Origin: CAZSSH01 sp964609825
Lineage (GTDB): Bacteria; Verrucomicrobiota; Lentisphaeria; Victivallales; Victivallaceae
Assembly (NCBI GenBank): GCA_964609825.1
Contig: CAZSSH010000004.1
Span: forward strand, 62,001 to 126,000
Direction of reading: 5' to 3'
Length of the DNA: 64,000 bases
Shown here one piece after another: positions 24,201 to 33,378 of this stretch. Each line of letters starts with the position of its first letter. Positions within the stretch are counted from its first letter, which is position 1. Below the pieces are notes generated by a model that saw only the letters and a list, made by a program, of their open reading frames with translations, had not been told where the DNA came from and did no database searches. The translations under genes were made by a program, and so were the position numbers.

Positions 24201-25318
24201 GTACCTTAAGCCGGGTCCGTCTGGAAATTGACTTGGGCAAACTTGCCAACAACGTTCGCGAGTTAAAGCGCCGTGTCACCCCCTGCCGCTTTATGGCGGT
24301 GTTAAAAGCCAACGCTTACGGACTCGGGGTCACTCCCGTGGCGCAAACGATGACAAATTGCGGCGTCGATTATTTCGGCGTCGCCGAAATCAACGAGGCG
24401 CTGGAGTTGTTGCCCTTTGGGAAACCCATCCAGATTTTGGGGAATTTGCTGCCGGACGAAATCGCGCCGGCGGTTGAGCACGGGATTTTGATCCCGCTCA
24501 ACGATTACCATACCGCCAAAAAAATCAGCGATGAGGCGATAAGGCAAAAGAAAACCGCCCGCTGCAGCCTCACCATTGATACCGGGATGGGGCGCTTGGG
24601 GATGGTATCCGACACCGCCTTGGCGGAGATTTTGCGGATTGTCTCCTTGCCCAATTTGGCAGTCAAGGGGATTTACTCGCATTTCTCCTGCGCGTTTATG
24701 CGCCACGACGAGTACAATCTCAAGCAACTGTCGGCCTTTAAACTTTTGCTGATGGAGCTGGCCAAACACGACATCGTGTTTGAGGACATCCACATGGCGG
24801 CGAGCGACGCCTTGAACAATCTGCCGCAGACCACCCAGCCGCCCTTTAACCTGGCCCGCAGCGGCATCAATCTTTACGGCTTTTATGACAACGAAGTGCA
24901 TCAGTCGATGCGCCTCAACCCGGTGGTCGAGCTCAAAACCAAGCTTGCCGCCGTCCGTACCTTGCCCGCCGGGAGCCACATCGGCTACGGGCGGACTTAC
25001 AAGCTCCTTAAGGAAACGCGCGTCGGCACGATTGCCGCCGGTTACGCCGACGGGCTGCCGCTGGCGTTGTCCAACCGCGGCTTTGTCTTGATTGACGGGC
25101 AGTTGTGTCCGGTGTTGGGCCGTATTTCGATGGACTACACCACCGTTTCTTTGGACAATGCGCCCGATGCCGCCCCCGGCGACGAGGTCGTCTGCTTTGG
25201 CGGTCAGGCCGATCAATTCATCAGCGTCGACCAGTGGGCGCAGCTCAAAGGGACGCATGCCTATGATATTTTGTGCTCCATCGGGCCCCGGGTGGCAAGG
25301 GTGTGCATCCATGGCTGA
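24197..25318 (+). CDS. alr: Alanine racemase
   Basis: The 373-residue PLP enzyme interconverts L- and D-alanine for peptidoglycan. Lys37 in AVLKANAYGLG binds PLP, and the second catalytic residue is the first Tyr of IGYGRTY. GRISMD near the C terminus belongs to the beta domain. The ATG overlaps the rny stop by four bases, and its stop overlaps the next start. Confidence 0.94.
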   Translation: MSTLSRVRLEIDLGKLANNVRELKRRVTPCRFMAVLKANAYGLGVTPVAQTMTNCGVDYFGVAEINEALELLPFGKPIQILGNLLPDEIAPAVEHGILIPLNDYHTAKKISDEAIRQKKTARCSLTIDTGMGRLGMVSDTALAEILRIVSLPNLAVKGIYSHFSCAFMRHDEYNLKQLSAFKLLLMELAKHDIVFEDIHMAASDALNNLPQTTQPPFNLARSGINLYGFYDNEVHQSMRLNPVVELKTKLAAVRTLPAGSHIGYGRTYKLLKETRVGTIAAGYADGLPLALSNRGFVLIDGQLCPVLGRISMDYTTVSLDNAPDAAPGDEVVCFGGQADQFISVDQWAQLKGTHAYDILCSIGPRVARVCIHG

Positions 25319-26690
25319 AATTATGGATAAAAAAGCGCAATATTTACTCAACCGGCAAAGTTACCGCAACGGCGAACGCTATTTGGTCAAAACCCGCCGC
25401 GCCATGCTGCAAAAATTGCTGACCTATGTGTTGGAGCACCGGCAAACGGCGATGACCGCCTTGCACAGCGATTTACACAAGTCCGAGTTTGAGGCGATGG
25501 CGACCGAATTTGTGCCGTTGGTTTCGGCGCTCAAATACATGATCCGTCACCTCCGGCAGTTTGCCGCCGCGCGCAATTGCGGGGTGTCGATGCTCAATTT
25601 TCCCGCGTCCGGCCACTTGGTGCCGGAGCCCTACGGGCAAGTACTTATTGTGGCTACTTGGAATTACCCCTTGTTGCTTGCCATAGAGCCGGTGGTGGGC
25701 GCGATTGCCGCCGGCAACAAGGTGGTGCTCAAGCTCTCGCCTTTGGCCAAACATACCTCCCGGTGGGTCAAAACGGCGTTGGCCGAGTGTTTTACCCCCG
25801 ATCAATTGATTGTGATTGATGACGAGTATCCGTTGGACGAAGTTTTAAGCTGGCAATTTGACCTGATTTTCTTTACCGGCGGCTTGGCGACCGGCAAAAA
25901 GGTCGCCAAAATGGCGGTCGAACATTTGACACCGACCGTCTTGGAGCTGGGCGGCAAAAATCCCTGTATCGTCGATGCTTCGGCCGACCTCAAGATTGCC
26001 GCCAAGCGGATCGTCTGGGGCAAATTCACCAATGCCGGGCAGACTTGTCTCGCCCCCGACTTTTTGTTGGTGGAAACAAGTGTCAAGGAGAAACTTTTGC
26101 AGTACATCCGTACAGTGATTGCCGATTTTTACGGCCCCAACCCGGTGGATCACCCGGATTATCCGCGGATTGTCAACGATCACCATTATGAGCGTTTGAG
26201 CGCCCTGATGACCGGCGGCCGTTTGGTTGCGGGGGGCGAAAAGAATCCCGAGCGCTGCGCGATTGCCCCCACGGTGATAGACAACATTGAATGGAGCGAT
26301 CCCTTGATGGCGCACGAAATTTTCGGTCCCTTGCTGCCGGTGTTTGAATTCGTCAACTTTGAGGAAGCCGCGCAAAAGGTGCGCGAGTTGCCGAAACCGT
26401 TGGCACTGTATTATTTTGGGAAAAGCTCCGTCCGCGAGCAGCTGCTTAGCCGTACCACCTCCAGCGGTGCTTTTACGGTCAACGACGTGGTGACGCATTT
26501 TGTCAATGAGACCATGCCCTTTGGCGGCGTGGGCCCGAGCGGCATGGGCAACTATCACGGCAAATACTCCTTTGATGCCTTTACTCACTACAAACCGGTG
26601 ATGAAACAGCTGGCGTGGCTGGATTTTCCGGCCCGTTACCCGACGTTTGCGGCGGTCGGACTGCGGATTCTTAAACTGATGGTGAAATGA
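25311..26690 (+). CDS. Aldehyde dehydrogenase, short class 3-like
   Basis: The enzyme has 459 residues from ATG 25311 (another ATG at 25323 is possible). It contains the ALDH hallmarks: TWNYP (Asn118), LELGGKNP (Glu212) and NAGQTC (Cys246, the catalytic thiol). The length and the C-terminal hydrophobic helix recall fatty or class 3 aldehyde dehydrogenases that associate with membranes. Its substrate is unknown. The start overlaps the alr stop, so it is part of the rarA operon; its link with alr and rny is positional only. Confidence 0.88.
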   Translation: MAEIMDKKAQYLLNRQSYRNGERYLVKTRRAMLQKLLTYVLEHRQTAMTALHSDLHKSEFEAMATEFVPLVSALKYMIRHLRQFAAARNCGVSMLNFPASGHLVPEPYGQVLIVATWNYPLLLAIEPVVGAIAAGNKVVLKLSPLAKHTSRWVKTALAECFTPDQLIVIDDEYPLDEVLSWQFDLIFFTGGLATGKKVAKMAVEHLTPTVLELGGKNPCIVDASADLKIAAKRIVWGKFTNAGQTCLAPDFLLVETSVKEKLLQYIRTVIADFYGPNPVDHPDYPRIVNDHHYERLSALMTGGRLVAGGEKNPERCAIAPTVIDNIEWSDPLMAHEIFGPLLPVFEFVNFEEAAQKVRELPKPLALYYFGKSSVREQLLSRTTSSGAFTVNDVVTHFVNETMPFGGVGPSGMGNYHGKYSFDAFTHYKPVMKQLAWLDFPARYPTFAAVGLRILKLMVK

Positions 26691-26691
26691 T

Positions 26692-27855
26692 ATGTGGTTT
26701 TTCCGCATTTTGCTCCCCGGCGGGTACTTGAATGACGATCCCAAACTGCGCTTGCGCATCGGGATGGTTACCGGTATTTTGGGTATTTTTTGCAATCTTT
26801 TGCTTTTCAGTGCCAAAATATTTGCCGGGGTGGTGTCGGGTAGTATCTCGATCGTGGTCGACGCAATCAACAACTTATCCGATGCCGCGAGCTCGATCAT
26901 CACCGCCGCCGGGTTCAAAATCTCCGATACTCCGGCCGACGAGGAGCACCCTTTCGGCCACGGGCGCATGGAGTATGTGGCAGGATTGTCGCTTTCGATT
27001 GTGATTGTCGCCCTCGGGCTCAATTTCCTTAAAAGCTCGGTGGAACGGATGATTCACCCCGAGTTTGTCACCTTGAGCGGATTCACTTATGCGGTTTTGC
27101 TGGGCAGCTGCTTGATCAAGATCGGCATGTATTTTTTTTACCGCCGCGTGGCCAAAACCATTGACTCGGTGACCTTGCGCGCGGCTGCGTTTGACAGTGT
27201 GAGCGATGTGGCAGGTACGCTGACAGTGACAGCGGCCTTGATTTTGTCCACGTTTTTGAATGTTCCGTTGGATGGCGTTGCCGGGGCATTGGTTTCAGTA
27301 TTCATCATCTGGGGCGGGATCAGTCTCATTCGCGAGAGTGTGGACCCTCTGCTGGGGAGCCGCCCCAACTCGGAGTTGATTGACAAAATGCGCGCACAGC
27401 TGTTGACCCATCCGGAAATTCACGGCATCCATGAAATAATTTTGCACGATTACGGCCCGAACCGCTATTTTGCCACCGCACACGTCGAGGTGGATAATAA
27501 CTTGGAGGCGACCTATCTCCATGATTTACTGGAGGCGCTGGAGGTCGAAGTCGGCAAAAAGCTGCCGGTAAAACTCATTTTGCATTTTGACCCCTTTGAC
27601 CAAAACACACCCGAGGCAAAAATTTGGCGGAGCCGTTTGGAGGATATCGCAAGCGCCTTTGATTCGCGCTTAAAAGTGCACGACTTCAAGCTGGACAAAG
27701 ACGATGCCGGACACCCCAAACTGGTGTTTCACTTGCTCACTCCGCGCGATTTTCAATTTTCGGAAACGGTGTTGACCCAAAAAATTCATCACAAGCTTCG
27801 TTACTTCAACCCTGAAGTCGCGGTGGAAATCACGGTCAAACCGAGTTACGTCTGA
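26692..27855 (+). CDS. Cation diffusion facilitator family transporter
   Basis: The 387-residue protein has six predicted membrane helices. The metal site is present as DAINNLSDAAS in helix 2, with HPFGHGRMEY in the following loop. A cytoplasmic ZT-dimer domain follows (about 215-295), and the C terminus has about 90 extra residues similar to a second domain of that type. CDF proteins export Zn2+, Mn2+ or Fe2+ by proton exchange; the metal cannot be fixed from the motif. The last ten bases overlap the convergent AraC gene. Confidence 0.88.
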   Translation: MWFFRILLPGGYLNDDPKLRLRIGMVTGILGIFCNLLLFSAKIFAGVVSGSISIVVDAINNLSDAASSIITAAGFKISDTPADEEHPFGHGRMEYVAGLSLSIVIVALGLNFLKSSVERMIHPEFVTLSGFTYAVLLGSCLIKIGMYFFYRRVAKTIDSVTLRAAAFDSVSDVAGTLTVTAALILSTFLNVPLDGVAGALVSVFIIWGGISLIRESVDPLLGSRPNSELIDKMRAQLLTHPEIHGIHEIILHDYGPNRYFATAHVEVDNNLEATYLHDLLEALEVEVGKKLPVKLILHFDPFDQNTPEAKIWRSRLEDIASAFDSRLKVHDFKLDKDDAGHPKLVFHLLTPRDFQFSETVLTQKIHHKLRYFNPEVAVEITVKPSYV

Positions 27856-28670
27856 GCGTGCATTTGCCGGTAAACAGCCGGGGATACTGCGTATTTTTGG
27901 CGAAAAATCTTGTTGAAATGCCGCCGGTCGCAAAAATCCAACGTGAGTGCAATTTTTTCCAACGGCCAGTCGGTGTTTGCAAGCATTTTGCGGCCGCGCT
28001 CCAATTTGCTCGTTAAAATGTACTCCTCGACCGACATCTGATATTTTTGGCGGAAAATCCGGTAAATCTGCGAGCGGCTCAGGTGAAGCGCCTGCGCCAA
28101 GTCGCTCAAACGCGGGTAGCTGTAGACGCTTTGGTCGATGAATTGTTTGATTTTATCTGCCATCACCGTCTCCGGGGCTGCCGCTTGCGGGGCCAATAAT
28201 CCGAGGAGCTCCCACGCTGCCGCGGTGGCGGCAAAGGGATTCTCCACGTGTGTAAAATGGTGAAAATGCCGCTCAAACGCCGCCAAAATCAATTGATTGT
28301 CGCCATGCCGGTGCGGGGCGGAGACACTGAAATTGAGCCGGGCCAAGAGGTCGTCAACCCTGCTTCCCGCCAAGCCGATCCAGACATAACGCCAAGGGTT
28401 GCCGGGATCGTCAAAGTAGTGGTACGATTGCCCGGCAAAAAAGACAAAAACATCGCCGGGACCGCCGTCAAACTCGCCAAAGCCGGTGACAAATTTGCCG
28501 TGTCCTTGACTGATGATATGGATTGAAACGTGTCCGGCAATCTGCGAAAAGTTGAAATTTCCCTTGCTCTCAAATTTCCCGAGGTTGACCAATTGGAGCT
28601 CGCCGCCGCCGTTGCCATCCGGGCTCACGATGGTGTTGGTGTAACTTTCTCTCTCGCTAATGTGCAACAT
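27846..28670 (-). CDS. AraC family regulator with cupin sensor
   Basis: The 274-residue protein has an N-terminal cupin-like AraC sensor (about 20-150; GDVFVFFAGQSYHYFDDP and WRYVWIGLAGS are typical of carbohydrate-sensing AraC proteins). Two helix-turn-helix units lie at the C terminus (SDLAQALHLSRSQIYRIFRQKYQMS and ALTLDFCDRRHFNKIFRQKY). It is divergent from a UroD-like gene across 96 bases, which is the expected position for a regulator of that gene. A pair of direct repeats lies between them. Confidence 0.9.
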   Translation of the reverse strand: MLHISERESYTNTIVSPDGNGGGELQLVNLGKFESKGNFNFSQIAGHVSIHIISQGHGKFVTGFGEFDGGPGDVFVFFAGQSYHYFDDPGNPWRYVWIGLAGSRVDDLLARLNFSVSAPHRHGDNQLILAAFERHFHHFTHVENPFAATAAAWELLGLLAPQAAAPETVMADKIKQFIDQSVYSYPRLSDLAQALHLSRSQIYRIFRQKYQMSVEEYILTSKLERGRKMLANTDWPLEKIALTLDFCDRRHFNKIFRQKYAVSPAVYRQMHAQT

Positions 28671-28695
28671 TTATTCCCCCTGATACGACAAATAT

Positions 28696-28723
28696 ACCCT
28701 TTGTTTTTTTAACTTACACCCTT
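28696..28723. promoter_or_regulatory. Candidate AraC-type direct-repeat operator
   Basis: TATACCCTT (28693-28701) and TACACCCTT (28715-28723) are the same except for one base and start 22 bases apart, close to two DNA turns. AraC proteins commonly bind such direct repeats. They sit in the 96-base divergent gap, so they could control both genes. Confidence 0.45.
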
Positions 28724-28766
28724 ATTTTAATAATGCAAACCAAAACCGTAAAAAGGGGTGACGATC

Positions 28767-29840
28767 ATGAGCGATTTGACGATGTTGGACCGATTTGACG
28801 ACTGTGAGCAACGCTTGGCGCGGGCGGATGCTTTTTGTCATAATGAGGTGCTGGACCGCCCTTATGTCAAAATTGCTTTTGCCAAACGGCCGTTGGGGCG
28901 GCTGTCGCTTAAGGAGAGTTGGAATCGGCCTGAGATGGTGCTTGAGCATTACCTTAAAACGGTTGATAATACGGAGTACATGGGCGACGACCTTCCGATG
29001 ATTATGCCCAACATCGGGCCGGATTTTTTACCGGTACTGTTTGGGGGCGAACTCGACTTTGAGGACAGCACCAGCTACATCCGTCACTTTATGGCCGATT
29101 ATGATTGCTTGGACACCATGCATGTCGATTATCAAGGCAAGTATTTTTCGGCCATGGACAATTTGTTTGACGTCTTGTCGGCGGGCGGACGGGGTAAATT
29201 TTATGTCGGCTACCCTGATTTTCACCCCGGCGGTGATTGTTTGGCCGGCTGGCGCTCGCCGCAGACATTGTGCATGGATTTGTTTGATCATCCCGCCGAG
29301 GTTAAAAAAGCGCTGGCTTTGGTCAATCGCGAGTTTCCCAAAGTATACGACTACTTTTATCAAAAAATCCAGGCCAACCGCGACCCGGTCGGCAGCTGGA
29401 TGGGGATTTTATCCAATCAAAAGTGGCACATCTCGAGCAATGACTTCTCTTATATGATCGGCCCGGAGGAGTTCAACGAGTTTTTTCTCGGGCCGTTACA
29501 GGAGGAGTGCCGCAACTTTACTTACGTGATCCACCACTTGGACGGGGTTGGGTGTCTGCGGCACTTGGATGCGCTGCTTTCCTTGCCGGAAATCCACGCT
29601 GTCCAGTGGGTGTGGGGTACGGGTATGTGGGGGGCAGGGAAAGGACGTGCGAGCGATTGGCTGGAGGTGTTTCAAAAAATTCAGCAGGCAGGTAAAGGGA
29701 TACAGTTGGTCGTCAACCCTGACGAGATAGCGTTGATGATGGAGCATTTGTCGCCGCGCGGCGTCCAGTTGGTGGTCAACGGCGTCCGTGACCGTGCGAC
29801 CGGCGAAGCCGTCCTCCGCCAAGTCGCACGCTGGCGTTAG
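28767..29840 (+). CDS. Uroporphyrinogen decarboxylase-like protein
   Basis: The 357-residue protein has the URO-D/CmuA barrel pattern: an N-terminal DRPYVKIAF, a central FDVLSAGGRGKFYVGYPDFHPGGD, YVIHHLDGVGCLRHLDALL in a beta-strand with His/Asp, and a C-terminal VNPDEIALMMEHLSPRGVQLVVNGV. Proteins of this group are often methyltransferases for methyl-corrinoid or other C1 substrates rather than haem enzymes. No corrinoid protein or other haem gene is adjacent, and the gene neighbours an AraC regulator. I prefer ATG 28767 with GGGG nine bases upstream. It ends one base before the convergent glycosidase gene. Confidence 0.78.
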   Translation: MSDLTMLDRFDDCEQRLARADAFCHNEVLDRPYVKIAFAKRPLGRLSLKESWNRPEMVLEHYLKTVDNTEYMGDDLPMIMPNIGPDFLPVLFGGELDFEDSTSYIRHFMADYDCLDTMHVDYQGKYFSAMDNLFDVLSAGGRGKFYVGYPDFHPGGDCLAGWRSPQTLCMDLFDHPAEVKKALALVNREFPKVYDYFYQKIQANRDPVGSWMGILSNQKWHISSNDFSYMIGPEEFNEFFLGPLQEECRNFTYVIHHLDGVGCLRHLDALLSLPEIHAVQWVWGTGMWGAGKGRASDWLEVFQKIQQAGKGIQLVVNPDEIALMMEHLSPRGVQLVVNGVRDRATGEAVLRQVARWR

Positions 29841-32645
29841 TTACCGGTCACGGATCAGGGCGAGAAACAAGGGCTCGTCGTCGGTAAAGACGATTTTACC
29901 GTCGGCGACGGTTTCTCGGCGGTAGCAATTGCCGCCAAAGTTGTAACAGTAGAGCACTTTGCCGTTGAGCTCGGCAGGGAGCGTGACCTTGGCTGCCACG
30001 CGTTTGACGACGACCGGTTTGCCACCCGGGTTGACCACGCCATTAATGTGGCCCAAAGCGCCGGTTTTAATCAAAGCGGGGTCAAATTGGTAATTGGTAT
30101 TTTGCGAGGTCGAGGTCAGGGCAAGGATCAGGTCATCGGATTGCGCAATTTTTTTACCGTCGCGGCCGGCAATTCCGAAAAAGGCGAAATCGCAATTAAT
30201 CGGACTCAGGGTGATGCCGTCGGTGAAACTGACGCCGTTTTTGAGAATGCCGACCGCGATTTTGGCGGTGGCGTTGTCCAAAATAATTTGGTTGGCGCTC
30301 TTTTTCCAAGCGATGTCGGGGGAGGGATGCAAATCGCCGTTGTCCTCCGGGTATTTCTCAAACTCACCCTTGATTGCAATCGGGGCGGTTTGCGTCAGGT
30401 CAAAGCCGACCGAGAGCTGACGCCGCACCGAGTTTTGCATCATGGTTTGATAAATGTCGGGCATGGTGTACCACTCTTTTTCGCCGCCCGCCATTGTTGC
30501 TCCGGCCGGGGCTTGCGCGGCCGGAAGGCCGATCGAGTAGCGCTCAAAAACTGGAGACAAAATCGCATCGTGCCCAAAGGTGATTTGAGTGCGTTCGCGG
30601 TTGGGTGCGATGCCGTTGATAAAGGCTTGCGAAACCACCGCCAAAGTCGCCATCAAAACCTCGTCGCCGCCGGAGTGAAAGCCGGTCGTGTAGCCGACAT
30701 GGGTGCTGGCGCTGGGGATCGGCAGTTTGTTGTTTAAAAAGCCGTTGTCTGTGTAATTACTGTCGGTGATCATCGCTTTTTGGCCGAAGCCGTAAAGGTA
30801 CAAAGCATCCCAGCCGAGCCCGGCTCCCAACAGTGTTATCGCCGGGAGCCACTCCGCCCGGTACGGGTAGGGTCGGAAAAAAGAGTGCTCGTAAACGATA
30901 AACGGTTTGTCCGGAGGGGTTTGAAAATTGAGGTTGTAAAAGTAGGGGCGCTCGGAGAAATAGGGCTTCCACGGGTAAAATAGCTTATTTTGGTCATTGG
31001 TAAACGGCGTCACGTAAACTCCGCAGGAGGCGGTGTCGCCCATGCTTGAGGCGTATTGCCCGTGAAAATTTAGATCGGCGTGGGTATTGTAGACAACGGG
31101 CGCAATGTTGATGCCGACCCCCTTGGGGGCCATTTGCCGGGCAGCGGCTTCAAATGCCTGATTGCCTTTGATAAACAATTGCTCGACGCAGCCGACGTAA
31201 TCCATGCCGCGCGCCGCCGGGTAATTTGGGGCCTCGGTGTAAACGGGAGCGGGCTTGATATTCATCAAATCAAGACTCTCGCCCTCGTCGAGTTTGCCCC
31301 AGGCTTTGAGCAAATTGTCATTTGTTTGGTATTTGTTTTTGAGGTATTCGTTAAAGCGGGCCATGACCATTTTTTGCGCAGCCTCGGGCCATTTGCGGAA
31401 ACGGCCGTCGAGCAAAATCGGCACGGTGTGATTTTCGTTGGTAAGCTCCCAGGAGGCAAAGACCGGCATTTCGGCGTAGCGTTCTTTAGTGTAAGGATTG
31501 ACCCGGTCAAGATACATTTGGATGTGTTTGATCCGCATCGCCTGATAATCGGGGTCAATGTAGGGTAAAATCGGCGCGAGGGTGTAAAAATTGTGGTCAA
31601 AGTTAACATTGTCGGTCTTGGTGATTTTTAAGGGAAGATCGGGCCAGTAATCCAACGGCGGCGTGTGGCTCCCCAAGGAGGTATTGTGGATAAACAACCC
31701 CTGCTGCTGCAATTGAGCGACCAGATAATCGTAGCGGTCGAGCTTGGAGTTATCCCCCTTATGCGCGGTCGCCATCATTTTGTTTTTGGCCGACTCGGGG
31801 GTGTAAAAAGGGTAGCCCACCGCCCACAGCCGGACGGCGTTGATATTCATATTGCACAGGCGTCGGACACAGCGGTCGATGTCGCTGTAACTTAGGGACT
31901 CATCCCCCAGATTGACGCCGCTCAGGCGTAGGGGGTTGCCGTCGTAAACAAAGTGGTCGCCCTCGCGTTTCACATATTTGCCCGGCTGCGGTTTGACGGC
32001 GGGGGTGAGGGCAAGTTTGGGGAGCATGCTCTCATAGTCGATGGAGAGCAGGAGCGCCCGGTCGCCGATTTCGGGTGCGACTTTGCCTCCGTAGAGGTTG
32101 ACTTGCACGACTTGCACGTTGCCTTTGCCGCTAACTTTGAGGATGATGCCGTTTTGCAGCGCCTGGAGAATTTGATCGCTGCCCTTGGACAGATCAAAGG
32201 GGATGACCAATTTGTCGGTTTTTTGCAATGACCGCGTGAGTTCGACGCCACTCAGCGGTACCGCCTCGGGGGCAAGCAGCTCTCTGAAATGATCCATGGC
32301 GGTTGCAGCTTCGCGGTAATCGCTGGCTTTGACTTTGGCCGGAAACACCTCGAGTTTGGAGATGTTTTCGCCGTTTTGGGTCACCGCGCAATACTGGACG
32401 CAGAGCTGAAGCTCTATTTTGGTAATATTGATCTTGCCCGTTTGTTGCAACGCGTCAAGATTGAAGTTTAACAATGAAACATAATTGCCTCCAAGGTCGG
32501 CGGGGAGCATCCGGTCATCCCGGCGCAATTCTTTTTTGCTCCCGTAATAACCGAAGGAGTTTTCCGGTGAAAAGAGCGCGGTTTCGGCGGCGAGGCCAAA
32601 GGATAGCAGGCATCCGAACGACAAAATCCAAAAACATTTTTTCAT
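29841..32645 (-). CDS. Large secreted GH-A-like glycosidase
   Basis: The 934-residue protein has a signal peptide (1-20). An N-terminal beta-sandwich of about 200 residues resembles DNRLRE/CBM-like modules. A (beta/alpha)8 glycosidase core follows: RLSGVNLGDESL, NINAVRLWAVGYPFY, then FASWELTNENH, in which Asn-Glu is the expected acid/base pair of clan GH-A. IVYEHSFF about 210 residues later is a candidate nucleophile. The C-terminal 200 residues form further beta domains. It likely degrades a polysaccharide outside the cytoplasm. It ends the HAD/P1-like/pilin operon on the minus strand. GH family number uncertain. Confidence 0.78.
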   Translation of the reverse strand: MKKCFWILSFGCLLSFGLAAETALFSPENSFGYYGSKKELRRDDRMLPADLGGNYVSLLNFNLDALQQTGKINITKIELQLCVQYCAVTQNGENISKLEVFPAKVKASDYREAATAMDHFRELLAPEAVPLSGVELTRSLQKTDKLVIPFDLSKGSDQILQALQNGIILKVSGKGNVQVVQVNLYGGKVAPEIGDRALLLSIDYESMLPKLALTPAVKPQPGKYVKREGDHFVYDGNPLRLSGVNLGDESLSYSDIDRCVRRLCNMNINAVRLWAVGYPFYTPESAKNKMMATAHKGDNSKLDRYDYLVAQLQQQGLFIHNTSLGSHTPPLDYWPDLPLKITKTDNVNFDHNFYTLAPILPYIDPDYQAMRIKHIQMYLDRVNPYTKERYAEMPVFASWELTNENHTVPILLDGRFRKWPEAAQKMVMARFNEYLKNKYQTNDNLLKAWGKLDEGESLDLMNIKPAPVYTEAPNYPAARGMDYVGCVEQLFIKGNQAFEAAARQMAPKGVGINIAPVVYNTHADLNFHGQYASSMGDTASCGVYVTPFTNDQNKLFYPWKPYFSERPYFYNLNFQTPPDKPFIVYEHSFFRPYPYRAEWLPAITLLGAGLGWDALYLYGFGQKAMITDSNYTDNGFLNNKLPIPSASTHVGYTTGFHSGGDEVLMATLAVVSQAFINGIAPNRERTQITFGHDAILSPVFERYSIGLPAAQAPAGATMAGGEKEWYTMPDIYQTMMQNSVRRQLSVGFDLTQTAPIAIKGEFEKYPEDNGDLHPSPDIAWKKSANQIILDNATAKIAVGILKNGVSFTDGITLSPINCDFAFFGIAGRDGKKIAQSDDLILALTSTSQNTNYQFDPALIKTGALGHINGVVNPGGKPVVVKRVAAKVTLPAELNGKVLYCYNFGGNCYRRETVADGKIVFTDDEPLFLALIRDR

Positions 32646-32664
32646 CTTATTCTCTCAAATAAAG

Positions 32665-33378
32665 TTACAAATATTGCGCCAGTTTGATCGAGGTCCGGGC
32701 TTGAAAGTATTTCCAGGTGCCGATTTCGGCGTAGTAGCCCATGTAACCGTCTTTTTTGTTGGCGACGTGACCGTCGGCAAACAAAAAGTTGGCGGCATTC
32801 ATGTGGTTTTGAAAGTTGAAATTGGCCGCTTTTTGATCCGATTGAAACATAAACTGGCCATTGTTGCCGCCCGCGTTTTCGACCATGGCGACCGTCGCCG
32901 ACGGTTTTTTGATCTGGACGCTTTTAATCTGAAAGACCGGTGCGGCCATGCTGTTGCCGCCGACCCCCGGCGCAGTGCCGCCGGTGCGCGGCATGGCGTA
33001 GCTGCGGTACCAGGTGGGACCAAAGGTATTGGGGCAGCAGAGGTTGGGTTTGGTCGAGTCAACGTAGCTTGACCCGTTCCAAATCATCCGCTGTCCGAGT
33101 TGCTCATAACCTTGGACGGTCCCTTGATTGACCATCATTTGCATCCACGACTGGGACACGCTTGACGAGCTCGTTGAGTAGGCGGTGCCCGGCCAGTAGT
33201 CGCTGGCCGAGGCATTGTACTGGGCAAAAAAGAGCCCGATGGATTTTTGATTGGAGGCGCACCGGATGGTTTTGCCGCGCTCCCGGGCCTGATTTAAGGC
33301 CGGCAGCAGCATTGAGGCGAGGATGGCGATGATCGCAATGACCACCAGCAACTCTATCAGGGTAAAAGTTCGTTTCAT
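32665..33378 (-). CDS. Pseudopilin-like protein with prepilin cleavage motif
   Basis: The 237-residue protein starts Met-Lys-Arg then FTLIELLVVIAIIAILASML, a type III/IV prepilin motif with Glu5 of the mature chain. The globular part ends with FLFADGHVANKK, the Lentisphaerota-type pseudopilin motif. I place the start at ATG 33378 because AGGAG lies 12 bases upstream and the upstream extension (18 residues) is not prepilin-like. Its gene overlaps the previous one by four bases and lies 19 bases before the secreted glycosidase, so it is co-expressed with that enzyme. Confidence 0.85.
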   Translation of the reverse strand: MKRTFTLIELLVVIAIIAILASMLLPALNQARERGKTIRCASNQKSIGLFFAQYNASASDYWPGTAYSTSSSSVSQSWMQMMVNQGTVQGYEQLGQRMIWNGSSYVDSTKPNLCCPNTFGPTWYRSYAMPRTGGTAPGVGGNSMAAPVFQIKSVQIKKPSATVAMVENAGGNNGQFMFQSDQKAANFNFQNHMNAANFLFADGHVANKKDGYMGYYAEIGTWKYFQARTSIKLAQYL

